64,000 bases of DNA from Schistosoma mansoni (taxonomy: Eukaryota > Platyhelminthes > Trematoda > Strigeidida > Schistosomatidae): NCBI RefSeq assembly GCF_000237925.1, contig NC_031502.1, positions 51,473,120-51,537,119 on the forward strand, written 5' to 3'. Made by a program: the position numbers and the translations under genes. Positions 44,010-55,802 of the stretch are shown one piece after another; the stretch's first letter is position 1; the number at the start of each line of letters is the position of its first letter. The notes beneath the pieces are model-generated. The model ran no database searches. It saw only the letters and a program-made list of their open reading frames with translations, and had not been told where the DNA came from.

Positions 44010-47000
44010 GTAAGTTCATGGATTTTACAATCGGTTATTATTATTAATGGCTTTATCCAATATTATTTTCTGGTACAATATAGAATTCTCAACATGAGGT
44101 ATTTCAACAATCTTTTTTCTTTACCAAAAAAAAACAAAAAAGGAGATGAAAAGAAGAAGGTCAAAAATAATCTGAGTCTGTATAAATAATCAAATTCCAG
44201 ACATGTTTAAGAACACTGGTTATTTACTAGGTTAACTCTAACATTCTGTTCGTCACAGAGTATATTTGCTAGGTAAGATATTACAGAATTTTTTTAGATT
44301 TACTTGCATATATGGATTTTAATGTATTTACGCCTTGTTCTACCAGAAGATATACAAGGCGGAAGATATGAATGAAGTGGATGGTTAGTATCTGATAAGA
44401 TAACACCTGCCAGGAGTTTGCAAGACTTCAGATGTCTATCCACAAGCATATTAACAATGACCTCAAAAGATTCACTACACACCTCACAAACTGCCTTCGG
44501 AACTCTCCGCAGTACAGCGAAGTTTTTTTCTCAAAAGCCGAGGAAAGAATAATGGAGAACAGTAAAGAATAATAGGTAATATGCAGGAATTTACAAATCG
44601 TATGAGTAAATGGCGAGTAATCCCAAAAGCATGCAGCCTCTTTATGTAGTAAGTCAAACGGTAAACTTTTTTCGGCAACAGTAAAACATGAGAAAACCAA
44701 GAGAGATCAGAGGAAAAAGTAACACCAAGATAATTGACCTTCGACACTGTTTATCAACGAGTCTCCAATTGCACAAGCATCATGGGGTCATAAAGTAGTG
44801 TATAGATGCTGTCCATGTTTCAGGCTGCAATTAACAGCTTGACATTTATATGGATTAAGTATGAGACCATTGCTAATAGACCACCATTCAATATGAGACA
44901 AAAATTCACTCATTTCTATGGGATGTAAAGACGTAGAAATTGGCATACATACAGTGAGGTCGTCCGCATATTTCACAAAAGTGTTTTCTGTGGAAGATGG
45001 AAGATCATGCAGAAAAAAAGAGAAAAGGAGAGGTGAAAGAAGAGCTCCTTGTGGTACACCTTCATTAGACAGAAGAGACGTTGAACACTTTCTTCCAAAC
45101 ACAGTGTACTGTTCTTTTCCAGAAAGGTAGGAACATAGCCAATCGGTTATCCAATTGTCAATGTTGACGCTGTTCAGCTTGTTAAGTAAAAGGTATCTTG
45201 GAATAGAACCAAAGGCAGAAGTATAATTCAGAAAAGCGCATCGAATATAATTCTTACCCTTTTCCAAGCCGAACACTATATTGTGATGCAAAACAGCAAC
45301 GGCATCTAATGTGCTTCTTTTGCATTTGTAAGCAAACTGATATGGATCACTGTGCTCTTTTATTGCAGGTTGAAGTGGGAGTATCAATAATTTTTCCATT
45401 ATTTTGAGGAAAGGTGAAGTTATTGCTATGGGTTTAAGATTCACACTTTTATCACCAGATACTTTCTTAAGTATAGGGACTATCTTTATCTTTCTCCACA
45501 TTTTCGGTATGAGGTTAGTTGAGAAGGATCTGTTAAAGATATTCGTGAATGGATAATATAGAATGTCAGCACATTTTTTAAAAAGGGGGTTTGGGATGCC
45601 ATCAGGTCGTAAACATTGGGATGAATTAAGAGACTGGAGACATTTTTGGACATCATTTTCAGTGAAACTAGGAACACAATTATTCTTCAAATCTGTGGAT
45701 ATAGGGAGCATGAAGTCAGATGACTGACGTACAAAAGACTTATTTAAGTCACAAACATTCAGCTGGTTATCGCTTCTAATCTGCCTATCCCCTGTAAGTT
45801 CTTTAAAGAGTCTCCACATACTTGGAGAGTTTTTACAAGATAGGAGTTTCTGAGTAAACATGGAGTTGAGACGTCCAATCTCTAGGTTTATCTGACCATT
45901 TAGCTTACAAACTTCAATAGTGTTTTTCTCGTTGTACGTTCTTTCTTTTATCCTCCGTAGTCGTTTTAGTTGTGGAGATGTAAGTCAATCGAAACTTAAA
46001 AAGGTTTCAGTAGGACAGCAAGTATCAAAACAGAATTTAAGACAACAGGTGATAACATCAGTAGTGTTTTCCAGTGAGTCGACTGTAAATAATTCCCAGT
46101 TAGTCGTACGAAACATGTTTTTCAGATTTCGTATATTTTCTTCTGAGTAATTCCTATGTATGACTTTTTCTGTCTGGTATAAGTGTGTACTCCTTCCATG
46201 TTTTCCATATACTTTAGGTAGAACATGAACTATAAAGTGATCCGAGCTAGACAATGGAGCACGTTTGCGAGTCACATATGAACCCACATCATTAATGAAA
46301 ACCAGGTCTAAATGAGCATCGAAACGAGTAGGAAAATCTACTACATTTAGGTGACCTAGTGATGTAAGGAAGCTACAGTCACATGAATTGAAATCACCAC
46401 ATACAATTGAAAGTGAACCACAGAAGACAGTAATGGCGAATTCAGCAAATTCGTCAGCGAAAACAGATAGCGCAGATGATGTGCATTCTGGAGTCACGTA
46501 GATGTTGATAACATAAACATATCTGTATTTATTCAGGTGTTTTGGATGGCAACGTAAAGTTAGACAGTCGATAAAGCCATTTGAAAACTCGAAACAAGCA
46601 AAAGCAGATCGACATCAGGTAAAGTTTACAATCGTAGCTACACCGCCGCCACACCTCTTTTTATTTCTTGATCGATCCTGACGATAGATATTGAAATAGT
46701 TAGCAAATGTTTCCACTTTCGCTAGATCAGATTCAGCCAATAAATCTGAATCTTCGCTTAACAGTAACGGGGGGATACCATTACTACGTTTCGTCCTCCT
46801 TTTAACGTACGAAAACAGTCGCTTCGGATAGGTACGGCTATCGTATGCCAACTGTTGTTCGTAAGCCGTGTGGGATTTGGCTATGGTCTTTTTACATATA
46901 TTCCGGGTTTTTTATATTCGCACTTAAATGATGCCTGACCTGTTGACAAGAATAAGTCCCAGAAGTGTTTCCTACACTTCAACAGCTTCCGGGTTTCCTT

Positions 47001-50000
47001 ATTAATCCATGGAGGGCAATGTGATAGCTTACGTGCTGACCATGGGATAAACGGTTGAGTTACGGATTCGAACGTAGACTCAAACCTATTCCATGCATCA
47101 TCGATCGATCCATCAGCATCGACCGACCAGTCAACCGAGATAGCATGGTTCCTGATTGCCGGAACATTAGCTCTCCAGATATTAGGACGGGGTGGAGCAG
47201 ATGCAAATTCTATACCATGTATCCGGAACTTAAAGGAAAGTACGACATAGTCACTATTCACCAGTGGGGGAGTGTAGGAGAAAAGAACCTGACTACAATG
47301 TAGAATATGAATTGTGTTGTTTGACCTGATTGATAAAAAAAGATCCATATGATCCATATTAAACACGAGAGCACACACACTTACGATGTACAGCAATAAA
47401 TATCTACTACAAACATCATCCAATCAGTCTTGTTTAGTTGTGCATTTCCCTAATGGAACTGATTAGTATTGGAGTACGAAAACTCATTGTAACATTAGTT
47501 GTGACTTAGTGATTGAAGGTGCGTGGACTCTACACATCGTAAATATACAACATATGGCGAATCATGAAGACGACTTCTTTTTCGATTGAAATAAAAGCCA
47601 TATTAACGATATCTGGAAGTTCGATTGATAAATCTACGTCACTTGTGATATTTCTTCTACTTATATTTTCTATCAATATCAATCAGTTTGTGTTTCACTG
47701 GAACTAACTTCCATTTTGTTGCGTTGGACAAAATGATTGTTTTCCATTGTTTCAATCGATTACAACACTGAAACGTAAACATCCTTTCTAATTTAATGCA
47801 TAGTTTCCGGTGTTATTCAATCTCAAAAATAGTTCAGTACTGTTGACAGAACTAAATGATTGGATACATGGACAGCATTAAATGAAATGAGAATCATATG
47901 ACGAATTCGTTTAATGGACAATTGAGAATGTAATACGAGATAGTATTTAATACAGAATGGTAAGTAAATATCATGTGATAAAAAGACAACGAACTCCTTG
48001 ACTATTGGATATGATTCCTTTTAACTGAATAGCGTGAAACTCATCAATACATGTTCTGTGAATTAAACGATATATTATTCTTCCTTGAGATAAATGTGAT
48101 TACTTTGCTCAAATGTTATCCCCATATTAGTAGAGTATTTCCTTCTTTCTTTCATTTTCATGACATTCTGTCTTACAAAACATACTTCAAACTTATCCTT
48201 CAGCTAATCATTGAACAACTTGATCTGGCTTCTCTACAATCAATCAGAGAATTTGCCAGACGTATAATAGTCACATATCCAGAACTTCATTTTCTCATTA
48301 ACAATGCTGGTCTTGCAGTGAGTAAATATGAGAAAACTGCTGATGGCTTTGAAATGACAATGGGTGTTAATCATTTTGGAACATTTCTCCTAACGGAATT
48401 ATTATTACCTTTGATAAAACGTTCAACTCCATCTAGAATCGTCATTCTCTCATCAGTATCACACTACAGAGGCCGTTTAATTAAACCAGATTTGCAAGTT
48501 CAACCAAAGGAATATAATGAAGCAAAAGTTTATTGCTCATCAAAGTTAGCCAATGTAATGCATGCTGTTGAATTAAGTGAGCGATTGAAGGACAGTGGAA
48601 TCACTGTTGTCAGTGTACATCCTGGAGCCGTTAAAACAGAGATTTTTCGAGATGTGAAAGACTTTTCATTGGTAAGTTAAAATGATTGATTTAAATAGAA
48701 TAACTTTTAATTTTCAATGGTTAGTATGGTATATGATGATTGTGAAATTGTTATATCCCGATAACAATAGTGAATGGTAACTTTGGGATCCATTTATGGA
48801 CCAATATTATGTATATAATTTTTATCGTATATTTGCTAAATAATTAAACTACTCATATTCATGTTCCTTTCATTGTGAGCTTTATTTTGACCCTTGGACT
48901 ATTATTGTACGATTTACCATTCTTGAGTTATCCCTATTCTATTAATTACTGTTCCCCCTATACACAGCCACATTTAGCCAAATCTTGTACAAATGTTATT
49001 TTCTATTTTATGGTATGATGTGGTCAGTCTGTTTGGTATATAAACTCAGTATGTTTGAAATACAATTATTCATGCCACAGAAGCTATTATTGGTGTTCTG
49101 GACCTAACTGGCTGGGCTAGGCAGAAGCAAGATCAATAAGCACTCTAGACTGCTAATACGGTTTTCATGTATCACTGTTCCAATCGATAATTCGCTGCTC
49201 CCTGATTGGCGGTCTTATCACGTCATACATTAACTAGGCATCCACTCGGCCACAAGATATAACAGAAATATCGTCTTTAGTTGGCATATGTTACTTGGTA
49301 TAAGAAAAATATCACAATACTCGATAATTTCAATAGTTCTATCCATGTGAAAAACATGTTTTTTAAATCAAATATAAAGTTCATTTGAAGCAACATCAAT
49401 CAGGAATCCTCCATAACTTTATTAGATTGAAGATGTATCCTAGATTTTGATCGACCGATTTGTGTTTTGATGAAATGATTCTAGAAAAAACATAAAAACT
49501 TAGCAGTTATCGGATTTGAAATTTTTGAAGTTGATATATCGATTGCCTGCGTGCCCTGTTTAATATATGAAGTTATAAGACCGCCAATTAGAGAACAGAG
49601 AATTTATCGATCGCCCAATGATACACAAAAGCCATATGAGCATTCTTGAGTACCTAACAGTCCTGCTTTCTGCCTAGCCCAGCCAGTTAATACCACAACA
49701 CCAATAACAGCCTCTGCAATATGAATCATTATTGTGAACGCTATATTCGCTTCCCTAGGCTAGTTCCGTACCCCCGAGCTAGAACTACTCAGCGACTTGA
49801 AGACCAGAGAAAAGGCACAAAGTGTGAGGGAAGCAGTTTACTACAGGGTTCATTTATGTACAGAAAATATAGGGATTTTATAGTAATTTAAGAGTCCTTG
49901 AGTTTTACTGAAAGTTCTAGAATACTGCTAAACATAGTAGCAGTGTATTAATCAGCTAATCAGGATCTCCACATGTGACTTTTCCATTTTCGTTATTTTA

Positions 50001-51127
50001 GTAACATAACTTCACATAACTTCTAATTAATCGCTGATTGGTTGAAATAGCCCTTGATGACTCCTGAGCTTGTCATGTCGCTTGCGAGAAAATTGCAGGG
50101 TCATCCCAACACAAACATACTGGGTTTATATATCAAACAAACTGACCACATCTTACCATAAAAGAGGAAATAATATTTGTACAAGATTTAGCCAAATGTG
50201 GCTGTGTTTATAGGGGGAACAGTAATCAATAGACTGGGTATAACTCAAGAATGGGAAATTGTATAATAATAGTCTGGGTCAAAATGTAACTTATAATAAA
50301 AGGGACACGAAAATGGATACTTTAGTTACTTAACAATTATACAATAGGAAATTTATATATCACATTGGTTCATAAATAGTTCTCAAGGTTATCATTCATA
50401 AATCTCCACGGAATATAAAAGAAGTACATTCAAATGTTTTGACAATGAATGTTTTATTACTAACACACGCAATTTAATGGAAGTTATTACTTCAATTATT
50501 CTCAAAATATCAATCATGGGTGAATCACAAGCTCGTTTATACTTATCAATCCAGATGAGTTCGATTGCATGATGGAATAGTTGTCAACTTACTAAACCAT
50601 CCACATCAAATTATGTTGACGTGAATTTGTCACTCTCCATCCACTTATTCTGTCAGGAACTACAACTTACGAATAGTCATAGATAAATTTTCGATGCTCC
50701 ACTTTCCATCACTGAAGTAAAAACGGGTATGACTCACACGTTAAACAATTCACTGATAAATCATCTCAAATACCTCTCATCGAACTCACCTACTTCAACA
50801 TAATGTAATCCCTTTACTAGCCAGGTTGACGTTTCTTATCTATTAAATTGATATTTCATGCCAAATGTTTTATTCCTGATGAATAAATTATTCGTTCTTA
50901 TTTTTATTTAGAAATGTATCATTGCAGTGAAATGGCTAACATTTATCAGTCCATGGAAAGGAGCGCAAACTACATTATATACAGTGTTGTCAGATAACTT
51001 AATCTCTGGTGGTTACTATTCAAATTGTGCATTGAAAGAACCGTCAACTATTGTCAAGAATAAAGATGAAAGAAAATGGTTTTGGAGTAAAACATGTGAA
51101 CTCTTAAGAATCGAAAATACAACATAG
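43722..51127 (+). CDS. SDR-family dehydrogenase, retinol dehydrogenase-like (gene C), 3 exons, intact
   Basis: Exons 43722-44009, 48204-48671 and 50912-51127 join in phase 0 to 323 residues. Seen: TGSNTGIG at 26-33, NNAG at 129-132, Asn152 in MGVNHFG, ILSS with likely catalytic Ser180, YCSSK with Tyr206 and Lys210, HPG at 235-237, then [10 protein letters not shown] in the C-terminal block. The full Asn-Ser-Tyr-Lys tetrad is present, so it should be catalytically competent; soluble or peripheral location is inferred from the lack of an N-terminal hydrophobic segment. Donors are gtaagt, acceptors ccttcag and atttag. Intron 1 holds a 3.2-kb LINE; intron 2 holds solo LTRs. A Penelope-like fragment sits about 65-70 bp upstream of the ATG, so the promoter may differ from that of gene D, which lacks it. 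Exon 1 differs from gene D by one base. Confidence 0.92.
44033..47272 (-). mobile_element. non-LTR LINE (CR1/Jockey-like), chimeric, in gene C intron 1
   Basis: Minus strand. From about 46690 down: endonuclease part (RCGGGVATIV, then IVCGDFNSCDCSF, SSSDHFIVH), a linker, a reverse transcriptase with 357 open codons at 44788-45861 (LRPDGIPNPLF, IVPILKK, EGVPQGALLSPLLFSFFL, YADDL), a C-terminal region (LLAGVILSDTNHPLHSYLPP) and a 3' UTR ending ...gccattaataataat at about 44035. From 47272 to about 46690 lies a different stretch with the typical EN-RT linker (CPPWINKETRKLLKCRKHF, PKRLFSYVKRRTKRSNGIPP), so the 5' part comes from another copy. Only a few frame breaks; RT box YADD intact. Confidence 0.85.
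47273..48203. other. gene C intron 1, ancestral part
   Basis: 47273-47640 matches gene D intron 1 at 59121-59488 closely, so it predates the C/D duplication and marks the right edge of the LINE insertion. The remaining 560 bp share only the last 25 bp before exon 2 with gene D. Confidence 0.7.
48204..48671 (+). CDS. gene C exon 2
   Basis: 156 codons from [11 protein letters not shown] to VKDFSL, between acceptor tatccttcag and donor gtaagt. Contains NNAG, MGVNHFG, YCSSK and HPGAVKTE. Confidence 0.92.
48749..49264 (+). mobile_element. solo LTR of an LTR retrotransposon (fossil), complete
   Basis: 516 bp, starting TGTTATATC and ending GATATAACA (perfect 9-bp inverted ends with TG...CA), flanked by the 5-bp duplication gaaat on both sides (48744-48748, 49265-49269). 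Internal TATA-like tggtatataaactc. Family not assigned. It lies in gene C intron 2, in the gene's orientation. Confidence 0.8.
49532..50400 (-). mobile_element. LTR of the same family, interrupted by another insertion (fossil)
   Basis: Minus-strand copy: left edge tgatatatcgattg, ataagaccgccaattag, ccaataacagcctctg, then an interruption at 49733-50111, then aaacatactgggtttatata to about 50400. Placed inverted to 48749-49264, 270 bp away. Confidence 0.65.
49733..50111. mobile_element. candidate nested solo LTR (fossil, different family)
   Basis: 379 bp beginning tgtgaacgct and ending catcccaaca (TG...CA), sitting exactly inside the older LTR. No clear target duplication; a few bases of the host LTR are missing at the site. 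Includes gatggctcc-like and gcttgcgagaaaattgcagg segments unlike anything else in the window. Confidence 0.4.
50690..50911 (+). other. gene C intron 2 end, shared with gene D
   Basis: Matches 62855-63051 closely (tcatctcaaatacctctcat, tatttcatgccaaatg), showing that exon 3 of C and D share ancestry upstream of the segment where C matches B. Confidence 0.7.
50912..51127 (+). CDS. gene C exon 3
   Basis: 71 codons plus stop after a tttttatttag acceptor. The intron sequence just before it is shared with gene D (about 200 bp); the sequence after PWKGAQ is shared with gene B. Confidence 0.92.
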   Translation, partial: KCIIAVKWLTFISPWKGAQTTLYTVLSDNLISGGYYSNCALKEPSTIVKNKDERKWFWSKTCELLRIENTT

Positions 51128-53305
51128 ACTATTGTTACTTTTAACAAAATCAAGAGTTTGTTTCATATTTCCAAATCAATCATTTTGTTTGTATTTTGGT
51201 TTGAAAGTTAAAAATGTATAAAACAACTTCGACTATTTGTGTTGGAAAGGTTAGGGTTGGTTATGCATGAAACAACTATACACATATATGAATATATGAT
51301 ATCCTTACCAATCTATCAATATCAGTAGTTTAAATAAATGTAAGTGGAACACTTACTAGTCTACATTGAATGAATCAAGAAGTATCGGTTTGTCTGTAGT
51401 CTACTCTCTCTCTCTCTCTCACTCTACTTGACCAATCAAACAGACAGGAAATGCGTTTTGTAATGAATGGGAATGAAAATAAAATGTGAATGCATCACAG
51501 GTTGGTAGATGTACGACCATTAACGACTAGTCTTTCATTCAAGATGAATATGTTATGTCCATTTATTCACTCACTCATAACATGGGTGATGTAATATAGA
51601 TGACAACCACCATTCGGTAATTAATCAATGTAGTATAACTCTTTGACTGATCATAAATTCGAATTAATGGAAATGTTAAATCACTGTCAGATGAAATTAA
51701 GTCACACCGTATTCTTGTTTATGTGAACCGTCTATATCAAATCTGGTTGTCTTCTAATCTGAAGCTAGTCGGGACATGGAATTTTGGTTTCTGATCAAGT
51801 ACCAAACATCAGTCTACTCAAAACTACAGATAACTCTCACTGACAACTACCAACTAGCACGAAATGATGCTCTAGGTTATCCTAACAACCACTCACAATC
51901 ACATAGGAGTTATCACGGTTCCACGGTCAACGATATTGATTTTGTTGATTCGGCATCGTATGAGTTATGGCTTTTAATGATTTAGACTGCGAATTGACAT
52001 TGGAGTGTGGTATGGTTGAAAGCTTCATGTAAGTGTGAGGCAGATGGATTTACTCCGAATAATCTGACACCTTTCCTTGAATCCTCTGTACTGATTACAC
52101 CCAAATAAATAACGAACCGGTAGGAGAGAGCTTCTTGCTTGACTGACTGATGGCTTCTTGTGGTATAAACTCGTTTCACGATTGACACATGAAGCGACTC
52201 TCTCCGACCAGATATTTGCACCAATTTTCGTGTGAATTCCCCTCTTTTAAAATGACTACAGATAATATAGAATTATCTCTATTCAACATTTGTTACTGTA
52301 CCCACTCCAAATGACATTGATGTAATATGAGGGAAATCTCAACTGTTTCACACACCTACATTTACCGTTGAGGAAATTAAAACTAATGGGAATTCGCTAA
52401 ATGGTTTTCCCAATAGTCACAATGAGTAACAGCAGTATGTAACTCACTGTCAGATATTATAAACACAGGTGAATTCTACTCTTGCTAACAGGTGAATGTT
52501 GTACAACTGTAATCGTAAATAAACGTCACAATATCAACAATCGTCAAGATTTATTACAGTTCGAGGCCCACGATCTCACGATCCATTATGAACGAAGGAT
52601 GCATAAGACATGAAACTAAATTCTGTTTGATGTCGTACAATCCACTTCGACTGACCCCATTTTGATGACAGTCGTAATAAACAATAGAATACGAGTTTAG
52701 TTTAACAAATCAATTTTCAGACATTCTTTTATGCACATAAACGATGAGAGATGCGAATTGAAGAAGGTGAACGTGTCAACTCATTGAACAATAGGTGACT
52801 CAGTCTTTATAATCATGAAGCAGATCGAAGCTACTAAATAGACAAACACACACACACACACGCCATCTATACACATGAAAAAAGCATGATCAGTGTTATA
52901 CGTGAGTAATTGGCATGAATAAATATATACAGGTGATAGGACAAATAGAAAGATTAAACTAATCTGTCTGTTCAAAGGTTGGAACAAATCACGTAAGCTT
53001 ATGATAACAGAGATTTGATATTGAAATCTCAACCACTAACTAATCAATCAATGTAAATTCATTTCATGAACAGTCTCCTTATCAGACCGACAAAATGTTT
53101 TCATCACAAATAAGACTAAGTTGTAAAGACGTTCATATAATCCATAATTGATCTACAGTGCATTATTTGTCTACGATCATAATGTTTATTTAGTCAATTG
53201 ATGGAGATTCTAAGTAAACAGTCACTTTTTCAATTATACTTCTCGTAATCAATATAGAACAAAGTAGTTGCTGGTATATATCATGAATACCTCGATTATT
53301 GCTTA
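50949..53305 (+). repeat. near-identical tract, copy 2 (gene C exon 3 and 3' flank)
   Basis: Partner of 38114-40470. Open frames inside it recur at both places only because the DNA does; they have no recognisable motif. Confidence 0.85.
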
Positions 53306-53639
53306 GTACGTTAAATATTATTGAACATCGGTAGCTCTCATTTATCTTTTGTTTTAACGTTTTTCACACTAGTGTAAGGGTTCTGATAGCACAACAGAAG
53401 TACATGTATAAATCTTGTGACTGATAAACGACATTTTATACTACGTAATACATAATGAATCTTCAGTGATGAACAATGATTGAAGGATAGATTCTTTTCA
53501 TTGCATTAGATTCAGATCATCTATTTCACAGTCCATTGTATAGTAGCAACTAGATTAGAAACGGAACTTAGCGTAGTTTATAAATAAATTAAAAAATTAG
53601 CGTAGTTTAGTTTAAAACGATAGATTTGGTCAAAAATAT

Positions 53640-54872
53640 CATGATGTAAGCTAATCCAAAGTGGTGTTCGTCAGGGCTGTTCACTCTCGCCATTCATGTT
53701 TAACTTACTTGACATGCTTTTAGAGATAACACTTTCATCATCTAAATCTCCAGGAGTTAAACTTTTACCGGGAGGCTCACTTGTTGACTTAGAATACGCC
53801 GACGACATAGTTCTGTTTGGTGAAATGCTGACAAAATGCAGAGTCTTCTGAACACTATAAGCAACTATGCTGGCATATTCGAGATGCGATTCTCCCCCTC
53901 GAAGTGAAAAATGTTACTTCAGGATTGGGTTGCATCGGCACCTGAACTAATGATAGGGAGTGAAGTAGTTGAGCTTGTTGATCGCTTCACCTATCTTGGG
54001 AGTCTCATCAACCCTTGTGGTCTGGTGTGTGACGAAATCTCAGTACAGATACAGAAGGCTCGTCCAGCTTTCGCCAACTTGCGTCATTTATGGCGTAGGC
54101 GAGATATCCGTCTAGAAACCAAAGGACGGGTTTACTGTGCAACAGTTCGTTCCGTCCTACTTTATGACAGTGAAACATGGCCGGTAAGAGTAGAGGATAT
54201 TCGTAGGCTACTAGTATTCGATCATAGGTGTCTTCGACGCATTGCTCGTATATCCTGGGACCACCGAGTAAATAATGCAGTTGTTAGGAAACACGTACTA
54301 GGTAAGGATGGAAAATCGATTGATGAAGTAGTGAGACTTCATCAGTTGAGATGGCTGGGACACGTATTACGCATGACCAACCACCGACTGCCCCGACGTG
54401 CAATGATTTATGGTGTAGGAGTAGGTTGGAAGAAAGCTAGGGGCGGTCAGACCAAAACGTGGCACAAATCCATGAAGTCATTGACAATTGGACTGGGCCA
54501 CACTGGTAGGTGTAGATTAGCCGGTTGGGATTCGCGAGATGATAGCAATTGATGGTTAGAGACCTTAAATGACAAGGCTCAGAATCGTTTGCAGTGGCGA
54601 AGGTGTGTCCACTCTTTATGTTCTCCCGAATTCTAATATTCTGAATTCTTCATGTCTCTATCCTTTTCTCTTTCCAAATTTATTTCACTGGATTATACTC
54701 CTTCAATAACCTCTTCAAACCCTAATCTTTCGGATTACTGCTTATACTACTACTTCTATCACTATGGGATTTGAATCGACAACTTCATCTCTGTGCTAAC
54801 GTAGTATGGAAACTCGAACTGATGTATGTACGTACGAAGTTCTTTGTTGTGAGTGACTGACTGAATCCGAAA
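53640..54872 (+). mobile_element. RTE-clade LINE, second subfamily, 3' part
   Basis: Reverse-transcriptase core (VRQGCSLSPFMFNLL, EYADDIVLFGEM) followed by 213 open codons: VDRFTYLGSLINP, SVLLYDSETWPV, CLRRIARISWDHRVNN, HQLRWLGHVLRMTNHRLPRR. The 3' UTR ends near gtgagtgactgactga. YADD box intact; a few breaks between the two parts. Distinct from the subfamily with the gtaagtaag tail. Confidence 0.85.
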
Positions 54873-54874
54873 AG

Positions 54875-55277
54875 ACATTAATTAATATACTTTTCAGTGT
54901 ATGTGATAAAACCAATCAGTATGTACTAAAGTTTTGCGTAGTCATCTAGAGTAGACCACGGAGAATATTCTGTTCAAAATACGTTCATATTGAATACAGT
55001 GTTCATAAGTCGAGCCTCGAGATACTTTATCTATAGGCTTCTATATGCATCAACCTACACTTCTTGCCATTCAATAATCTTTTTGGTGTCACATTATACT
55101 ACTTTATAATAAGAAGTAAATGATTTCACTTTTCATTATTTTGAGCATACAACACATCATACTTCATGTTGTTGTGTAGTATTCCTAAAGTATTTGCTTA
55201 AATTTATAGTACTCCTTCTACATATTGACATAATTATATCTTGATATATGTGACATTAACTCTTGATCTTTTCTGAA
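54875..55277. other. spacer; nothing recognised
   Basis: AT-rich, no signature. Confidence 0.35.
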
Positions 55278-55291
55278 CTCATTGGATCTTT

Positions 55292-55788
55292 AAATTCACT
55301 TAGTATTGTTTGTTTGAATCTTCGGCTCGAGACTGGTAGGTCCTGGGTTCAAATCTTGCGGGTGCAGGATCGTGGATGTGCACTACTAAGGAGTCCCATA
55401 ATAGGACGAAACGCGCGTCCCGGATTCCACTGCTAGCCACTATCCATCTTTGCTTACCATGCTTGTGAATTAAGGCTATATCGAGGCAATACGCACAGTA
55501 TGCACATATGCTAATTAGAGACTGACCAGTTGCAGTCCTAAAACATCAATGGGAAAATTCAAACAAACAACACTAAGTGGATTTAAACTTCACCCCATTG
55601 CACAAGCAAGTGGCTATTAGGACTCAGTGGCCGAGTGGATAACGCGATGGCGTTTGAAGCGAGGGTACTGGGTTCGAGTCCCTCAGTGAACATCAACTCT
55701 GAGATGCAGGTACATCCGGCTGACGAGTCCCGAGTAGGATGAAACGCGCGTCAAACTGGATTCCACTGCTAGCCACTATCCATCTTTG
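55292..55788 (+). mobile_element. chimeric head-to-tail HHR SINE dimer with 14-bp target duplication
   Basis: Flanked by ctcattggatcttt on both sides (55278-55291, 55789-55802). Unit 1 has an HHR-A promoter half (gagactggtaggtcctggg, B-box-like ggttcaaatc) and hammerhead 5' half at 55379-55430, fused to the HHR-B hammerhead 3' half and tail. Then comes an antisense HHR-B head (55455-55590), then unit 2 with A-box-like (ggccgagtggataacgcga), B box (gggttcgagtc) and hammerhead. Both units end in ggattccactgctagccact. Confidence 0.8.
55707..55773 (+). ncRNA. hammerhead ribozyme motif, Sm-alpha type (unit 2)
   Basis: CTGACGA and GAAAC intact; stem I ATCCGG/CTGGAT mostly pairs; stem II GTCCC/GGAT. 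Three extra bases (aaa) lie between the GTC cleavage triplet and stem I. Unit 1 (55379-55430) has GAAAC and GTC but CTAAGGA for CTGAGGA. Confidence 0.6.
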
Positions 55789-55802
55789 CTCATTGGATCT
55801 TT

